Part shown: one piece after another, positions 27,106 to 36,041 of the stretch
Layout of the letters: every line of letters starts with the position of its first letter
How positions within the stretch are numbered: position 1 is the first letter of the stretch
Assembly: GCF_002532075.1 (NCBI RefSeq)
Contig: NZ_LYXE01000200.1
Location: 59,320 to 123,319, forward strand
Reading direction: 5' to 3'
DNA: 64,000 bases
Origin: Candidatus Chloroploca asiatica
Lineage (GTDB): Bacteria > Chloroflexota > Chloroflexia > Chloroflexales > Chloroflexaceae
Translations under genes and position numbers: made by a program
Notes under the pieces: generated by a model
Told to the model about the DNA's origin: nothing
The model's database searches: none
Seen by the model: the letters and a program-made list of their open reading frames with translations, nothing else

Positions 27106-28556
27106 CGTCGTGCGAGCGCTTCATACTGTGGTGCCGCGATCGGCTCGGCTGCTTGACTCACGTGATCAATGCTGATCATCAAACCAAGGAAGATCCAGTT
27201 ATAGACGATATAACTAAAACCGGCGATGCTCTGGTTATAAGCAAACGGCAACATCCAATCACCAAATATCATCGAGACTTGCGCCCCGATCCACCCCGTC
27301 ACCGCCGTAAGGGCCACGATGCGCAAGAAGCCTTCGGGAGCCTGTCTAAACACACGCCACCCGTAGCGCACACTTGCCACGGTAAACCAGATCCAGACAG
27401 CCATCCCGACAAAACCAAACTGCGCCAGGATATCCATATGATTATTGTGGGTTGAGCGAGCGTCCCACGGAAAGTAGGTCATATTGTAGGGGGCATAGCC
27501 GGCCGGCCCGGTGCCGAGAAACCAGTGATCCATGATCACCCCAAAGTTGCGCCCCCAGATGTCGAGGCGTTCCATTCCGCCTTCATCAATCTCTTCCGCA
27601 ACAACCTGCTCGATATGCTCACGTGCAGGCCCCAGGATGGTGAACGCAAGCGCAAACGCCAGCAGAATCGTAAAGACGAGCCGTGAACGCACAAAGAGAA
27701 CCAGCAGCATGGCAACAACGGTCGGCAGCCAGCCCGAAAGCCAACTGGTATTCAGCCCAACCACCAGATAGAGATGCCACCCGATCAGGCCGATGAGCAA
27801 CGCACGCCAGCGCCAGCGCAAGCTTGGCGTAAAAAGCAGCATGGTAAAGAGGGGTACCGTCAACCAGAGCCCCCAGCTCCCGCGGTCATTGAGGATATTT
27901 TGACGGATATTCAAGAACTGGGTCGCTGTCATCAGCACGCCAACGACAATGAAACAGCCCACATAGAACTTGATCTTCCACTCCTGATCGACAAAATGTC
28001 CTACCAGAAAGGGCACGCACATCAGGCTGATCATTGTCATGAGTGACCCGACCTGGGTCACGAGGAAGTTCCCCCCCATCACGCGCATATTGAGGATCGG
28101 ATCGCGCCAGAGGATGCCCCAGGGCAACGAGATGATGCAGATCAGCATAAAGATCAGCAACGGCCAGGTAAAGGGCGACGCTGGCACTTGCCATTCACGC
28201 CGGACAATCATCGTCAGCACCCAGATGGCGACCATGCCAAGGGTAAGGACAAGGCTCGCGGGCAGCGTACTCTGGGTTCCTGTTGGTAATTCAATGAAAC
28301 GAAGCACAAGCGCGGTCAGGGGCAGGATCAAGACCAGGGTATCAAAGTAGCGCACCGAGGCACCAAAGCTTACGGCCATGAACGGCAGAACCACCAGCGC
28401 CAGCATCGGGATGATACGCCCCGAGCCGCCAAGCAAGCCGATCAGCAGCGTGAGGCCGAGCAACCCGAGCAGCACGCCCCCGATCTTGAGGACGCGCGGT
28501 AGCTGATGTAGCCGGTAACTCAAATAGCCAAGGGTGTCGCCACGTACAAATTGCAT
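27102..28556 (-). CDS. O-antigen polymerase/ligase family protein (Wzy/WaaL-like)
   Basis: A 484-residue membrane protein with about 12 segments and a large periplasm-side loop containing WFLGTGPAGYAPYN and HNNHMDILAQFGFVG. This is the hallmark pattern (H-N with a following hydrophobic segment) of the O-antigen ligase/polymerase domain. It is the only such protein in the window and so is the best candidate for the Wzy that joins repeat units. The start has only a weak ribosome site, and the gap to the upstream GT2 is 3 bases, so it probably relies on coupling. Confidence 0.88.
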   Translation of the reverse strand: MQFVRGDTLGYLSYRLHQLPRVLKIGGVLLGLLGLTLLIGLLGGSGRIIPMLALVVLPFMAVSFGASVRYFDTLVLILPLTALVLRFIELPTGTQSTLPASLVLTLGMVAIWVLTMIVRREWQVPASPFTWPLLIFMLICIISLPWGILWRDPILNMRVMGGNFLVTQVGSLMTMISLMCVPFLVGHFVDQEWKIKFYVGCFIVVGVLMTATQFLNIRQNILNDRGSWGLWLTVPLFTMLLFTPSLRWRWRALLIGLIGWHLYLVVGLNTSWLSGWLPTVVAMLLVLFVRSRLVFTILLAFALAFTILGPAREHIEQVVAEEIDEGGMERLDIWGRNFGVIMDHWFLGTGPAGYAPYNMTYFPWDARSTHNNHMDILAQFGFVGMAVWIWFTVASVRYGWRVFRQAPEGFLRIVALTAVTGWIGAQVSMIFGDWMLPFAYNQSIAGFSYIVYNWIFLGLMISIDHVSQAAEPIAAPQYEALARR

Positions 28557-28559
28557 GGT

Positions 28560-29504
28560 TTATCTAATCTCTTCGGCAACAGGCCGCCGCCAGGTGTGGC
28601 GTTGCACGGCCATCAAAAGTAGGGCTCCATCACGGGTGAAGGCGTGCCCGGTCGGGTGTTTTGCGGCGGTCGCCAGGAGGATGATCCCCCCAAGCGTCGC
28701 TTTGCCCAGAAAAATGGTCTGCAAGCCGACCCCAAGCGTTGTGCGCGCCAGGTCGCCATAGTGCTTGCCAAAAAAGCGTAGTTTGCTCAGGTAGAGTTCC
28801 GCTTTCATTCGGGTGGCCGAGCGTTTGCTGCTCTGCCCGCCAAAATGGATCACTTCCGAAGCGGTGAGGTAGCAGACCTTCCAGCCAGCCTGACGGGTGC
28901 GATAACACCAGTCAACCTCTTCCGTATACATAAAGTAGCGCTCGTCCATCAGCCCGACCTGGCCGAGGATGCCGCGCCGGATCATCAAGACTGCCCCATC
29001 AATCCAATCGGTGCTATAAGCGATCGTACCATTTATCGTCGGGTAGCGCCAGCGCAAACGGAGTTTTTTGCCGACCAGTTCGGTTAGCAGATTGGGAAAG
29101 AGCGCCCACGAGCGCTGCAATGATCCGTCGGCATTGAGCAGGCGCGACCCGACGATGCCAACATCCGGGTGGGCATCAAGGAAATGAACAAGGCGCGTGA
29201 TCGAGGCGGGCTGCGCAATGGTGTCGCTGTTGAGCAACAAAACATGCCGCCCGTCGCTCGCCCGAATCGCCTGGTTGTTGGCGGTGGCAAACCCGCGATT
29301 GTCGCTGTTGGCGATGATCTGTACCTCGGGGAACGCCTCCTGCACGGCGGCAACACTGCTGTCAACCGAGCCATTATCCACGACCCAGGTCTCGGCCTTG
29401 ATGCCCTCGGTTGCCGCTGGCAGCGCCGCAAGACAGTCGAGCAGCAGTTGGCGGGTGTTCCAGTTGACGATGACAATCGTGACATCAGCCTGTGGTGACG
29501 GCAT
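28560..29504 (-). CDS. Family 2 glycosyltransferase (rhamnosyltransferase-like)
   Basis: A 314-residue GT2 enzyme with VTIVIVNWNTRQLLLDCL at the N-terminus, VVDNGSVDSS, LLLNSDT as the metal-binding motif, and DERYFMYTEEVDWCYR, which is typical of the WbbL/rhamnosyltransferase-like branch. A C-terminal hydrophobic stretch may associate with the membrane. GGGGGAG lies 9 bases before the ATG at 29504; the longer frame to 29705 overlaps the upstream GT4 gene and is rejected. The true start still overlaps that gene by 20 bases. The donor is uncertain. Confidence 0.9.
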   Translation of the reverse strand: MPSPQADVTIVIVNWNTRQLLLDCLAALPAATEGIKAETWVVDNGSVDSSVAAVQEAFPEVQIIANSDNRGFATANNQAIRASDGRHVLLLNSDTIAQPASITRLVHFLDAHPDVGIVGSRLLNADGSLQRSWALFPNLLTELVGKKLRLRWRYPTINGTIAYSTDWIDGAVLMIRRGILGQVGLMDERYFMYTEEVDWCYRTRQAGWKVCYLTASEVIHFGGQSSKRSATRMKAELYLSKLRFFGKHYGDLARTTLGVGLQTIFLGKATLGGIILLATAAKHPTGHAFTRDGALLLMAVQRHTWRRPVAEEIR

Positions 29505-30705
29505 GGCGGTAGCTCCCCCTGGTTGCAATCGTCTGTAACAGATCTTCGAGTCGTTGCGCAAGAACCGTCCAATCATAGTGCACGGCGACAGCCCGTCGCC
29601 CTGCCTGGCTGAGGCGTGCGCGTGCCGATGCATCTTCGAGCAGTTGCAAGGTCGCCCGGGCAAAAGCGTCGGGACTATCGGCGATGAGTAGGTGCTCGCC
29701 GTCAACGAGGGCTAGCCCTTCACCGCCCTTGCTGGTGCTCACCACCGGTGTCCCCACGGCGAGCGCCTCAAGGATCTTGAGGCGTGTCCCGCCTCCTTCC
29801 CGTAGCGGTACAACCTCGATACTGCTCTGGGCAATGAGGGCGCGAATATCTTCGACATAGCCGGTCAGCACTACGCCGTCGAGGTTGGGCAACGCGGCTC
29901 GCTGTTCGGGGGTCGTGCGCCCGGTGATGCGCAGGAGCGTCTGCGGGCGTTCCTGGCGGATCTTTGGGAAGATCGCCTCGAGAAAATAGCGCATCGCATC
30001 GAGATTCGCACTGTACGAGAGCGCCCCCGGATAGATGAGCGTATCGGGGTCGGGGTGGTAGGTATAGTCACGGCAGCCTGTCACATCGGCCCCATTGGGA
30101 ATAACCGCAAGCTCGAGGGGATGTTTGCCGGCAAGTTGGCGTACGGTCTTGGCTTCGCCCTCTGAGACGACGGTGACTGCCGCAAGTTGGCGCAGCAAAC
30201 CCGCCACATAGCGGCGGTGTTTCATCGCGGTCAGCAAATAGCGTAGCCGCCGTTGCACATCCTGATAGCTGCGAAACTGTTCGAGCATATAGCCGAGTTC
30301 GAGTTGTTCGAGTACTACCGGCACACCGCGCAATTGCAGGGCATAGGGTGCGACATCAATCTCGAAGGCGAGCACGATGTCAGGTCGGATGTGGTCTGCC
30401 GTGGTATGCACCGCCCTGGCAAACGCTTGACTCCATGTTGCCCGTACCGAGGCTGGCTCGGTGACGACCAGACTCTGCACACGATCGGCCAGGGTCAACA
30501 GGCGTCCGGGTCGTGGCATTGCCTGAAACGACGCGCAGATGGCCGCAATCTCGTCGGCACACACCTCGGTCGTGTCGCTCTGGGTAAAGGCGAGCAGGTG
30601 CACCTCGTGCGTGCGGGCAAGGTGTCGCAGCAGGTGCATAATGCGCATCCGCGAGCCGTTATCGGCAGGTTCGGGCCACCAGGTTGAGAGTGCTAGTATA
30701 CGCAT
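29485..30705 (-). CDS. Family 4 (GT-B) glycosyltransferase
   Basis: A 406-residue GT-B enzyme. It begins MRILALSTWWPEPADNGSR, has the donor-site VVPLREGGGTRLKILEALA near residue 300, and then TPVVSTSKGGEGL. It resembles the GT4 proteins at 1522 and 2718 in the GGG-x-R-x-KILEA motif. It is the first gene after a 165-base gap and overlaps the GT2 gene downstream, so it may head a small transcription unit running to the LamG stalk gene. The step it catalyses in the repeat unit is unknown. Confidence 0.9.
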   Translation of the reverse strand: MRILALSTWWPEPADNGSRMRIMHLLRHLARTHEVHLLAFTQSDTTEVCADEIAAICASFQAMPRPGRLLTLADRVQSLVVTEPASVRATWSQAFARAVHTTADHIRPDIVLAFEIDVAPYALQLRGVPVVLEQLELGYMLEQFRSYQDVQRRLRYLLTAMKHRRYVAGLLRQLAAVTVVSEGEAKTVRQLAGKHPLELAVIPNGADVTGCRDYTYHPDPDTLIYPGALSYSANLDAMRYFLEAIFPKIRQERPQTLLRITGRTTPEQRAALPNLDGVVLTGYVEDIRALIAQSSIEVVPLREGGGTRLKILEALAVGTPVVSTSKGGEGLALVDGEHLLIADSPDAFARATLQLLEDASARARLSQAGRRAVAVHYDWTVLAQRLEDLLQTIATRGSYRHAVTTG

Positions 30706-30814
30706 GATTCAGCCTGTTCGCTCCCCTTCAATAGTCTGGAACATAAGTGTTCTGCCCCACCTCTGGCACAGCCACTCATCGTACGCCTGGTGTCCAGATA
30801 CGTTCCTCAACACC

Positions 30815-30845
30815 CTTTGCGCCTTTGCGCCTTTGCGTCAAATCG
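30815..30845. repeat. Short TTTGCGCC tandem repeat
   Basis: The 165-base gap between two GT4 genes carries a run of the 9-base unit CTTTGCGCC (three copies, the last diverged) near 30817-30840. A similar motif on the opposite strand (ACGCAAAGGCGCTAAGGCG) follows the GH5 gene at 63900. The remainder of the gap shows no gene. Confidence 0.6.
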
Positions 30846-30870
30846 TCGGAAAACTTAATTCACAAACTAA

Positions 30871-32052
30871 TCAATCATGGTGTGGCACCGCAAGGTCTGC
30901 CGCTGCACCCGGACGGTGCTGGCCGGTTGCGGCAACAAAACGCTGATAACTCGCTAGCGTCTGTTCGGCGGTCTTTGCCCACGAGAAGGCTTGCATGCGC
31001 TCGTAGCCGCGCTCGCGCAGCCGGTCGGCTTCGGCGGGATCTGTGAGCACGGCCTCGATATGGTGGGCAAAGCCGCGCTCATCTTCGGCGTCGGCGATCA
31101 AGGCGGCGTCACCGGCGACTTCGGGGATCGAGCCGCGATCCGAGGCGATCACCGGGGCGCCGCAGGTCATTGCTTCGAGCAGCGGAATGCCGAAGCCTTC
31201 GATCCACGAGGGAAAGAGAAAGGCCGAGGCACCACTAAACAGAGCGATCAGGTCTTCACGGGATGGGCGCAGCAAGAGCCGCGCAAACCCGGCCTCAACC
31301 GCTTCCTGCACGACCGGCAGGGGTTGTTGGCGTGCAAAAAAGACGATTTCGTAGCGCTCACGCAGCACGGCAGGCAGCAAACGCCACGCCCGCACCAGCA
31401 CCGCTGGGTTTTTCAGGCCATCAGCAAGCAGATAGGGCCGCGTGATGCCGTGACGCGCCTGCATCTCGGCAAGCACGGCCTGGTCGCTGATGCGCCGGAG
31501 ATCGGGCGTTGGGGCGTGGTGGATGGCAACCACTTGGGCAGGCGCAAGCCTCGTATAGTGCAGAATCGCACGCCGCGCATGCTCCGAGACAGTCAGGATG
31601 CCGTGCGCGCCCCGTACCGCTTGGCTGCTCATCAGGTGCAGGTAGGTCATCATTGCGATTGTGCGCGGATTTTTGGCGTGACCGGCGATGATCTCGCGCA
31701 GGGGCATCACATTGATCGCATCGTGCAACGTGATGACGCTTGCCACCCCCGCTGGGGCAAAGCCATAGTTCGTCGGGAAATGCGCCACGTCCAGGGCATC
31801 CTGGGCCATCGCTCGCCGCAGTTTGACGAGGTCGTTGACGAGACTCGAGTGCGGCCCGCGATACGGCAGATAGCGCACCGTCACATGGTCGGGCAAATGC
31901 TGCAACTCAAACGGAGCCTTGGTATCCGCATAGAGCACAAAATGATGCGTACGCCCTGCTTCGATCAGCGCAGGAACTAGGTGTTTGAGATAGGTATGCA
32001 CGCCGCCCACAAGCCCATGGGAAAGATAGCGTACATCAAGGCCAATCCGCAT
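30871..32052 (-). CDS. Family 4 (GT-B) glycosyltransferase
   Basis: A 393-residue GT4 enzyme opening MRIGLDVRYLSHGLVGGVHT, the layout of mannosyltransferase-like GT4 proteins with the GGV-x-TY loop. Near residue 275 it has FPSWIEGFGIPLLEAMTCG, the E-x7-E donor motif, followed by PVIASDRGSIPEVAGDAA. Two ATGs are possible (32058 and 32052); GGAG sits 8 bases before the second, which I prefer. It follows the GT2 gene at 32065 after 12 bases. It probably adds one sugar in the repeat unit. Confidence 0.9.
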   Translation of the reverse strand: MRIGLDVRYLSHGLVGGVHTYLKHLVPALIEAGRTHHFVLYADTKAPFELQHLPDHVTVRYLPYRGPHSSLVNDLVKLRRAMAQDALDVAHFPTNYGFAPAGVASVITLHDAINVMPLREIIAGHAKNPRTIAMMTYLHLMSSQAVRGAHGILTVSEHARRAILHYTRLAPAQVVAIHHAPTPDLRRISDQAVLAEMQARHGITRPYLLADGLKNPAVLVRAWRLLPAVLRERYEIVFFARQQPLPVVQEAVEAGFARLLLRPSREDLIALFSGASAFLFPSWIEGFGIPLLEAMTCGAPVIASDRGSIPEVAGDAALIADAEDERGFAHHIEAVLTDPAEADRLRERGYERMQAFSWAKTAEQTLASYQRFVAATGQHRPGAAADLAVPHHD

Positions 32053-32064
32053 AACCATATCTCC

Positions 32065-32982
32065 TCACAGGGCCTGTTCAAGGCGACCAAAACGCCCTCG
32101 CCAGAAGTCCAGCCATGCCATGCCCATGCCGATCCGTCCGCGGCGCGTACGCCACTTCGGGCGCAACCAGAGGCTGGCGTAGGTACGCAGATCCTGCAGC
32201 ACCAGCGCATGCAGCCAGGTGTCCGGTCTTGCCCCAGTTGCCTGGAGAAAGAGCAGCCGATTGCGCGTCATATAGTAGGCCAGGTACTCCTGGTCGAAGC
32301 GGGCATCGAGCGGAATTTTGTGCCACACCTGCGCCGCCGGTACGTGCAGAATGCCATAGCCTGCCCGGGCCACCCGCACCGACCATTCCGTCTCCTCGTA
32401 GTACATAAAGAAGCGTTCGTCCAATAGCCCGGCCTGCTCAAGCACCCTGCGCTTAACCAGCAACGCACAGCCAGTGACGAAGTCCACCGGACGAGGCCTG
32501 GCATACTGGCCTGTGTCGCGCTCTCCGGTACCGTCCATCAGGCCGACACCCCGCTGCCAGTCAATCCATCCACCTGCGGACCAAATCAGGTCTGGGTCGG
32601 CGTGGTAATAGATAGTTGGCCCCACCACCCCGGCCCGTGGACTTGCCTCAGCCGCAGCAACCAGAATACTCAGGAAGTCAGGGGCAACCTCCGTATCGTT
32701 GTTGAGCAGCAGCGCATAGTCATAGCCATGATCCAGGGCATAGCGCAACCCGACATTATTGCCTGCGGCAAAGCCCAGATTGGCCCCGTTCTCGATCACG
32801 GTGACGTCAGGAAACGCCGCCTGCACTCGCGCTGGCGTGCCATCCTGCGACGCATTGTCGAGCACCACGATTGTATAGTGCTCACGGGGATAGGTCAGGT
32901 GCTGCAACGACGCCAGACACGCCAACGTATCTTCGATGCCGTTATAGCAGAGCACAAGAAGCGCAACCCTTGGTTTCATCAT
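32065..32982 (-). CDS. Family 2 glycosyltransferase (rhamnosyltransferase-like)
   Basis: A 305-residue GT2 enzyme: VALLVLCYNGIEDTLACL, VVLDNASQDGTP, LLLNNDTEV as the metal site, and DERFFMYYEETEWSVR as in the WbbL-type branch. Adjacent ATGs at 32982 and 32979 both lie behind GGAGG, and the second has the better spacing. The stop of the upstream GT4 gene overlaps them. The frame to 33048 is rejected for lack of a ribosome site and because it reads through that gene. The enzyme is similar in layout to the GT2 at 28560. Confidence 0.9.
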   Translation of the reverse strand: MMKPRVALLVLCYNGIEDTLACLASLQHLTYPREHYTIVVLDNASQDGTPARVQAAFPDVTVIENGANLGFAAGNNVGLRYALDHGYDYALLLNNDTEVAPDFLSILVAAAEASPRAGVVGPTIYYHADPDLIWSAGGWIDWQRGVGLMDGTGERDTGQYARPRPVDFVTGCALLVKRRVLEQAGLLDERFFMYYEETEWSVRVARAGYGILHVPAAQVWHKIPLDARFDQEYLAYYMTRNRLLFLQATGARPDTWLHALVLQDLRTYASLWLRPKWRTRRGRIGMGMAWLDFWRGRFGRLEQAL

Positions 32983-34313
32983 GCAGCCTCCGGGAGCAAA
33001 CGTGGCTGGTGCTGAGCGATGATGCGCGTGTAGGTTGCCAGCAGACAATCCAGTTCTTCATCGATGCTTGTGGGTGGGCGCACCCCCGCCACGAGCCGGG
33101 CGAGCAGCCCTGGCTCATCACGGAGCCGCTTGATCTGGCGAGCCAGATCTTTCGCCTCACCGGGGCGGAAGTGCAAGCCGTCGACTTCATCCTGGACAAG
33201 TTCGGCCATGCCGCCAAAAGCCGAGGCGACCACAGGCCGTCCGGCACTCTGGGCTTCCAGGATGGTCAGCGGGCTATTTTCGTACCAGATCGAGGGCACA
33301 ATGAGGGCATCAACCGTCGCCAGTACCTCGGCGATCCGTCCGTTCGCAAAACGTCCAGCAAGCGTGATCCGAGGATCTTTGCCTATCAGGTTGCGCAGGC
33401 GCTGCGTATAGGTTGGATGCTGGTCAAGATTGCCATACACCTGCAACTGAACCGTGCGCTCACCTTGAGGCAGCAGGCGCAACGCCTCGATGATCAGATG
33501 TACGCCTTTGTGTTGCGCAATCTGTCCGATATAGGCGAGTTGCAAAGGATTGCCCTGTGGTGGTGGCGGTGTCTGACGCAAAGGTTCAAGCTTGACCCCA
33601 AGGCGTACAACCTGCAGCCGCGCGGGTTCAACCAGGTCACGAAACATCCCGGCGAGAAATTGTGAAGGCGCGATCACCAGGTTCGCCAGACCGAGGGCCT
33701 TGCGTAGATAGGCGCGTCGTGCCGCTTGTTCGTTGCGGCCCGCCTCGCCATTCAAGGCAATCCAGGTACGTCCGGCGGCACCCCCACTCAGTTGTTCCGT
33801 CAGGCGATAGCGCCGCTGATCCTGTTGCAAGCACCACGCACACTCGGCGGGATCGGTCGGGGGCGTCGTGCAGACCTTGCCATCGCTGCGTAGCAGCGTA
33901 ATGCGTGGGCAGAGGAACCAGTAGTCATGCAGCGTCACAATGCTCGGCACCCCGAGTTGATGGGCCACCTCAAGCACACCTGCACCAATCAAATAGCCGC
34001 TCTGCAGGTGCACTAGATCAGGCCGTGCGGTGCGCATATAGGCGGCAACCCACGCCGCCACCATCGGGTTCGCGTAGCTCCAGTTGCTCGGTGCATTGCG
34101 CAGCCCGAGGTGCAAACGCCAGACCGGAACCTCTTCATAGGTATCCTGAATGGCCTCCACCCCGACGGGCCGCTCTTCATCAAGCGTCTCGATACAGACA
34201 ACCTCGGCCTCGTGACCGTGCTCAAGCAGCCAGCGTGCCAGCCGAAACGTGTACAACTCTGCCCCGGCACTGTAGCGCGGCGGAAAGTGGTGAACCGCAA
34301 GCAAGACCTTCAT
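32979..34313 (-). CDS. Family 4 glycosyltransferase with Cys-rich insertion
   Basis: A 444-residue GT-B enzyme. After MKVLLAVHHFPPRYSAGAEL it has a loop HDYWFLCPRITLL, then a Cys (GKVC) and CAWCL, giving four cysteines in about 35 residues that could bind a metal. The donor region is VPSIWYENSPLTILEAQS followed by GGMAELV. GGGGG precedes the ATG and the start overlaps the wzx stop by 4 bases. It is clearly related to the GT4 at 36042, which shares the Cys pattern and the ENSP-x-x-ILEAQ motif. The donor is unknown. Confidence 0.9.
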   Translation of the reverse strand: MKVLLAVHHFPPRYSAGAELYTFRLARWLLEHGHEAEVVCIETLDEERPVGVEAIQDTYEEVPVWRLHLGLRNAPSNWSYANPMVAAWVAAYMRTARPDLVHLQSGYLIGAGVLEVAHQLGVPSIVTLHDYWFLCPRITLLRSDGKVCTTPPTDPAECAWCLQQDQRRYRLTEQLSGGAAGRTWIALNGEAGRNEQAARRAYLRKALGLANLVIAPSQFLAGMFRDLVEPARLQVVRLGVKLEPLRQTPPPPQGNPLQLAYIGQIAQHKGVHLIIEALRLLPQGERTVQLQVYGNLDQHPTYTQRLRNLIGKDPRITLAGRFANGRIAEVLATVDALIVPSIWYENSPLTILEAQSAGRPVVASAFGGMAELVQDEVDGLHFRPGEAKDLARQIKRLRDEPGLLARLVAGVRPPTSIDEELDCLLATYTRIIAQHQPRLLPEAA

Positions 34314-35785
34314 AGTGCCCCCTGCTGTGGTTCAGCCGCCGCACGACGTGCGGCCAACAAGCCACGCACAAAGATCGCCTCTTCACGCCCTACGACCCGC
34401 AACGCAAGGAGCAACCCACTATAGACGAGGGCTCCCAACGCAATCGTCACGACCACCGGCCACTCACGGCCAACATAGACCAGCAAGCCCATCACACCGA
34501 CAGCGGCAACGGTACGCACTAGTTCACGCCACTGCATCTGCCCAAGCATATCGCGCAACAGCCAGAGATACTGGCTCACCAGGACAACTTCGGTGACCAC
34601 GGTAATAATTGCCGCAGCGGCGACACCATAGAACGGGATCAGGGCCAGGTTCGCAACAATATTGATGCTGCTGCTGATCATAATTGCTCGCGCCACCTTG
34701 ACCTCGCGCCCGGCAATGACGACCACATATCCAAGAAACTCGGACAAAAACATCAACGGCACGGCCCAGATCAGGATCGCCAGCAACGGGGCCGCCGGTG
34801 CATATGCCGGCCCAAAGAGCAGCGCTACGATCGGGCCTGCCAACAGATAGCCGCCAACCGCAATTGGCAAGGCCACCAGCATCAAATAGCGCAACATCCG
34901 CTCGTAGATCTGCGGCAACGTCTCGGGGGCCGTCGTCGCCTGCCGCGAGAGCGACGGATAAAGGGCCGTATTGAGCACGTTCGAGAGCGTGACGAGGGCA
35001 AAGATCAGATTGTAGGCGGCATTGTAATGACCAGTAGGCGTATCGCCGCTAAAGATATTGAGCAACACCGTATCAAAGCGGTACGAAATGCCGAGCGTCA
35101 GCCCAATCACCCCAAAGGGAAACGCCGCCCGCAACAACGAAAGCCAGCGCGCGCGACTGATCCGCCCGAGCCTGATCCCAAGCGGCTTCAACGCACGGAC
35201 AACCAAGAGCGTCATCACGAAGACTCCGGCCATGGTTGCAACAATGAGGCCATAGTAACCAAAACCAAGCCAGAGGGCAATGCCCCCAAGCACCACAAAA
35301 ATCAACTGATTGACCACCTGTACCCCTGAGGTGAGGTCAAGCCGCTCGTAGCCGGCAAGGATCGCGCTGCTACTGCCATGCACGGCATAGATCAGCACCG
35401 TGACCGAATTGAGCGCAATCGCGCCAATCATCAGGCCAGGGCGCCCGGTCAGCACGGCCGCAGTCACCACACAGATCCCCGCCACAACCGCCAGCATCAG
35501 CCGCAGCACAAGCACATCGGCATAGAGATCCCTGATGCGCTCGGGGCCATCGGGGGCATCGCGCAGCCGGGCAACTTCGCGCACCGTATACGGAGCCAAC
35601 CCGAGATCGGCGATGAAGAGAAAGACCGTGCCGAACCCGATCACCGCAGCATACTGACCAAAATCAGTCGCCCCCAAATTGCGAATGATCAGCACCGTGA
35701 ACGCAAACGACAAAAACTTGATCGCAACTTGTGCGATCAAGCCCACGGCGGAATTACGCAAAATAGTTCGCGAAAGTTGCTGCAT
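34310..35785 (-). CDS. Polysaccharide flippase, Wzx-like (first of two)
   Basis: A 491-residue membrane protein with 12 to 14 segments of the polysaccharide-transporter (MOP) superfamily. It starts MQQLSRTILRNSAVGLIAQV and has the family feature LGATDFGQYAAVIGFG in the first helices and GDTPTGHYNAAYNLIF mid-protein. It should flip the undecaprenyl-linked repeat unit across the membrane. A TTG codon at 35788 could extend it by one residue; the ATG at 35785 with GGGA upstream is preferred. A second Wzx at 39829 shares the same architecture. Confidence 0.92.
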   Translation of the reverse strand: MQQLSRTILRNSAVGLIAQVAIKFLSFAFTVLIIRNLGATDFGQYAAVIGFGTVFLFIADLGLAPYTVREVARLRDAPDGPERIRDLYADVLVLRLMLAVVAGICVVTAAVLTGRPGLMIGAIALNSVTVLIYAVHGSSSAILAGYERLDLTSGVQVVNQLIFVVLGGIALWLGFGYYGLIVATMAGVFVMTLLVVRALKPLGIRLGRISRARWLSLLRAAFPFGVIGLTLGISYRFDTVLLNIFSGDTPTGHYNAAYNLIFALVTLSNVLNTALYPSLSRQATTAPETLPQIYERMLRYLMLVALPIAVGGYLLAGPIVALLFGPAYAPAAPLLAILIWAVPLMFLSEFLGYVVVIAGREVKVARAIMISSSINIVANLALIPFYGVAAAAIITVVTEVVLVSQYLWLLRDMLGQMQWRELVRTVAAVGVMGLLVYVGREWPVVVTIALGALVYSGLLLALRVVGREEAIFVRGLLAARRAAAEPQQGAL

Positions 35786-35970
35786 CAATTCCCGTACGTC
35801 GACAAACGACGCCTTCTTCTTGGTTCAACAATCCAACCTATTGTTGAAACCCTCGCCTTTTCGTTGGCAGGGCCTTGCTCCTGTTCCCTGGGGACGACTA
35901 CAGCATACGCGAGTGAGGTAACTTCCCGCTAAATTCAGGCGAAACAGAAGTGACAGTTTTGTATAGTTGC

Positions 35971-36007
35971 GGCTGGGAGCGCGGGCCACTGGCCCGCGCT
36001 CCCAGCC
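35971..36007. repeat. Perfect 17-bp palindrome, family shared with 18073-18133
   Basis: Arms 35971-35987 and 35991-36007 are exact inverse complements (GGCTGGGAGCGCGGGCC) with the 3-base loop ACT. It lies in the 256-base gap between the GT4 stop at 36042 and the wzx start. The rest of the gap is AT-richer and may hold a promoter for wzx. A GTGACAGTTTTGT 13-mer at about 35950 recurs at about 41473, upstream of the second wzx. Confidence 0.9.
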
Positions 36008-36041
36008 GAAGGGTGGCACGTATGCATCTCAGGCATCCTGT